Origin: CAVRTJ01 sp046704825
Lineage (GTDB): Bacteria; Acidobacteriota; UBA4820; DSQY01
DNA: 13,397 bases
NCBI GenBank assembly: GCA_046704825.1
Contig: JBJKRE010000267.1
Span: forward strand, 1 to 13,397
Direction of reading: 5' to 3'
Under the pieces are notes generated by a model, which was not told the origin of the DNA, made no database searches, and was given only the letters and a program-made list of their open reading frames with translations. Each line of letters starts with the position of its first letter. Position 1 is the stretch's first letter. Shown here piece after piece: positions 13,388-13,397 of the stretch. Made by a program: the position numbers and the translations under genes.

Positions 13388-13397
13388 ATGGGAGTGT
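13388..13397 (+). CDS. Start of a gene running off the right edge
   Basis: An ideal AAGGAGG Shine-Dalgarno (13375-13381) lies 6 bases before ATG at 13388, which begins Met-Gly-Val. Only 10 bases of coding sequence are visible, so identity cannot be judged. Confidence 0.45.

Overview
This 13.4 kb window is from a GC-rich bacterial chromosome. It carries a c-type multiheme cytochrome, a good match to a sigma-54 promoter, a DUF72 protein, an ABC-2 exporter and a REP-associated tyrosine transposase (RAYT). This mix fits a Desulfobacterota/Deltaproteobacteria-like anaerobe or a related metal- or sulfur-cycling lineage. That placement is inference; no rRNA or marker gene is present.

Left part (1-3202). 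A partial multiheme cytochrome runs leftward off the edge. Diverging from it is a LexA-like XRE/S24 regulator with a near-ideal sigma-70 promoter and a palindrome inside that promoter. A DUF72 (YecE-like) gene follows, and its start codon sits directly at the end of an octamer tandem array. A 650 bp stretch without a conventional gene comes next (3203-3855). It holds a sigma-54-type promoter, a possible structured RNA or micro-ORF transcript and a strong intrinsic terminator.

Middle (3856-8651), all on the minus strand. Reading with transcription, an ABC exporter (ATPase then permease, ATGA overlap) is followed by a 3-methyladenine DNA glycosylase gene (tag) split by a 269 bp MITE-like element, then by a remnant of a RibD/DHFR-family gene fused to the tag 3' end. 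A separate pair follows: a CPBP-family membrane protease and a small cupin.

Right part (8652-13397) is accessory in character. A secreted Asp-box (sialidase-like propeller) protein lies between repeat-rich flanks. Next is a RAYT gene overlapping a secreted hypothetical protein. These two genes are framed by three copies of an ~89 bp repeat, one of them inverted and lying across the gene junction. A small orphan gene follows, and a new gene appears to start at the right edge.

The main points of interest are the cleanly reversible MITE insertion in tag, the RAYT/repeat/passenger arrangement in which repeat DNA supplies coding sequence, the sigma-54-driven short transcript, and short-period repeats abutting start sites. 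No complete defence system, CRISPR array, tRNA or rRNA was seen.
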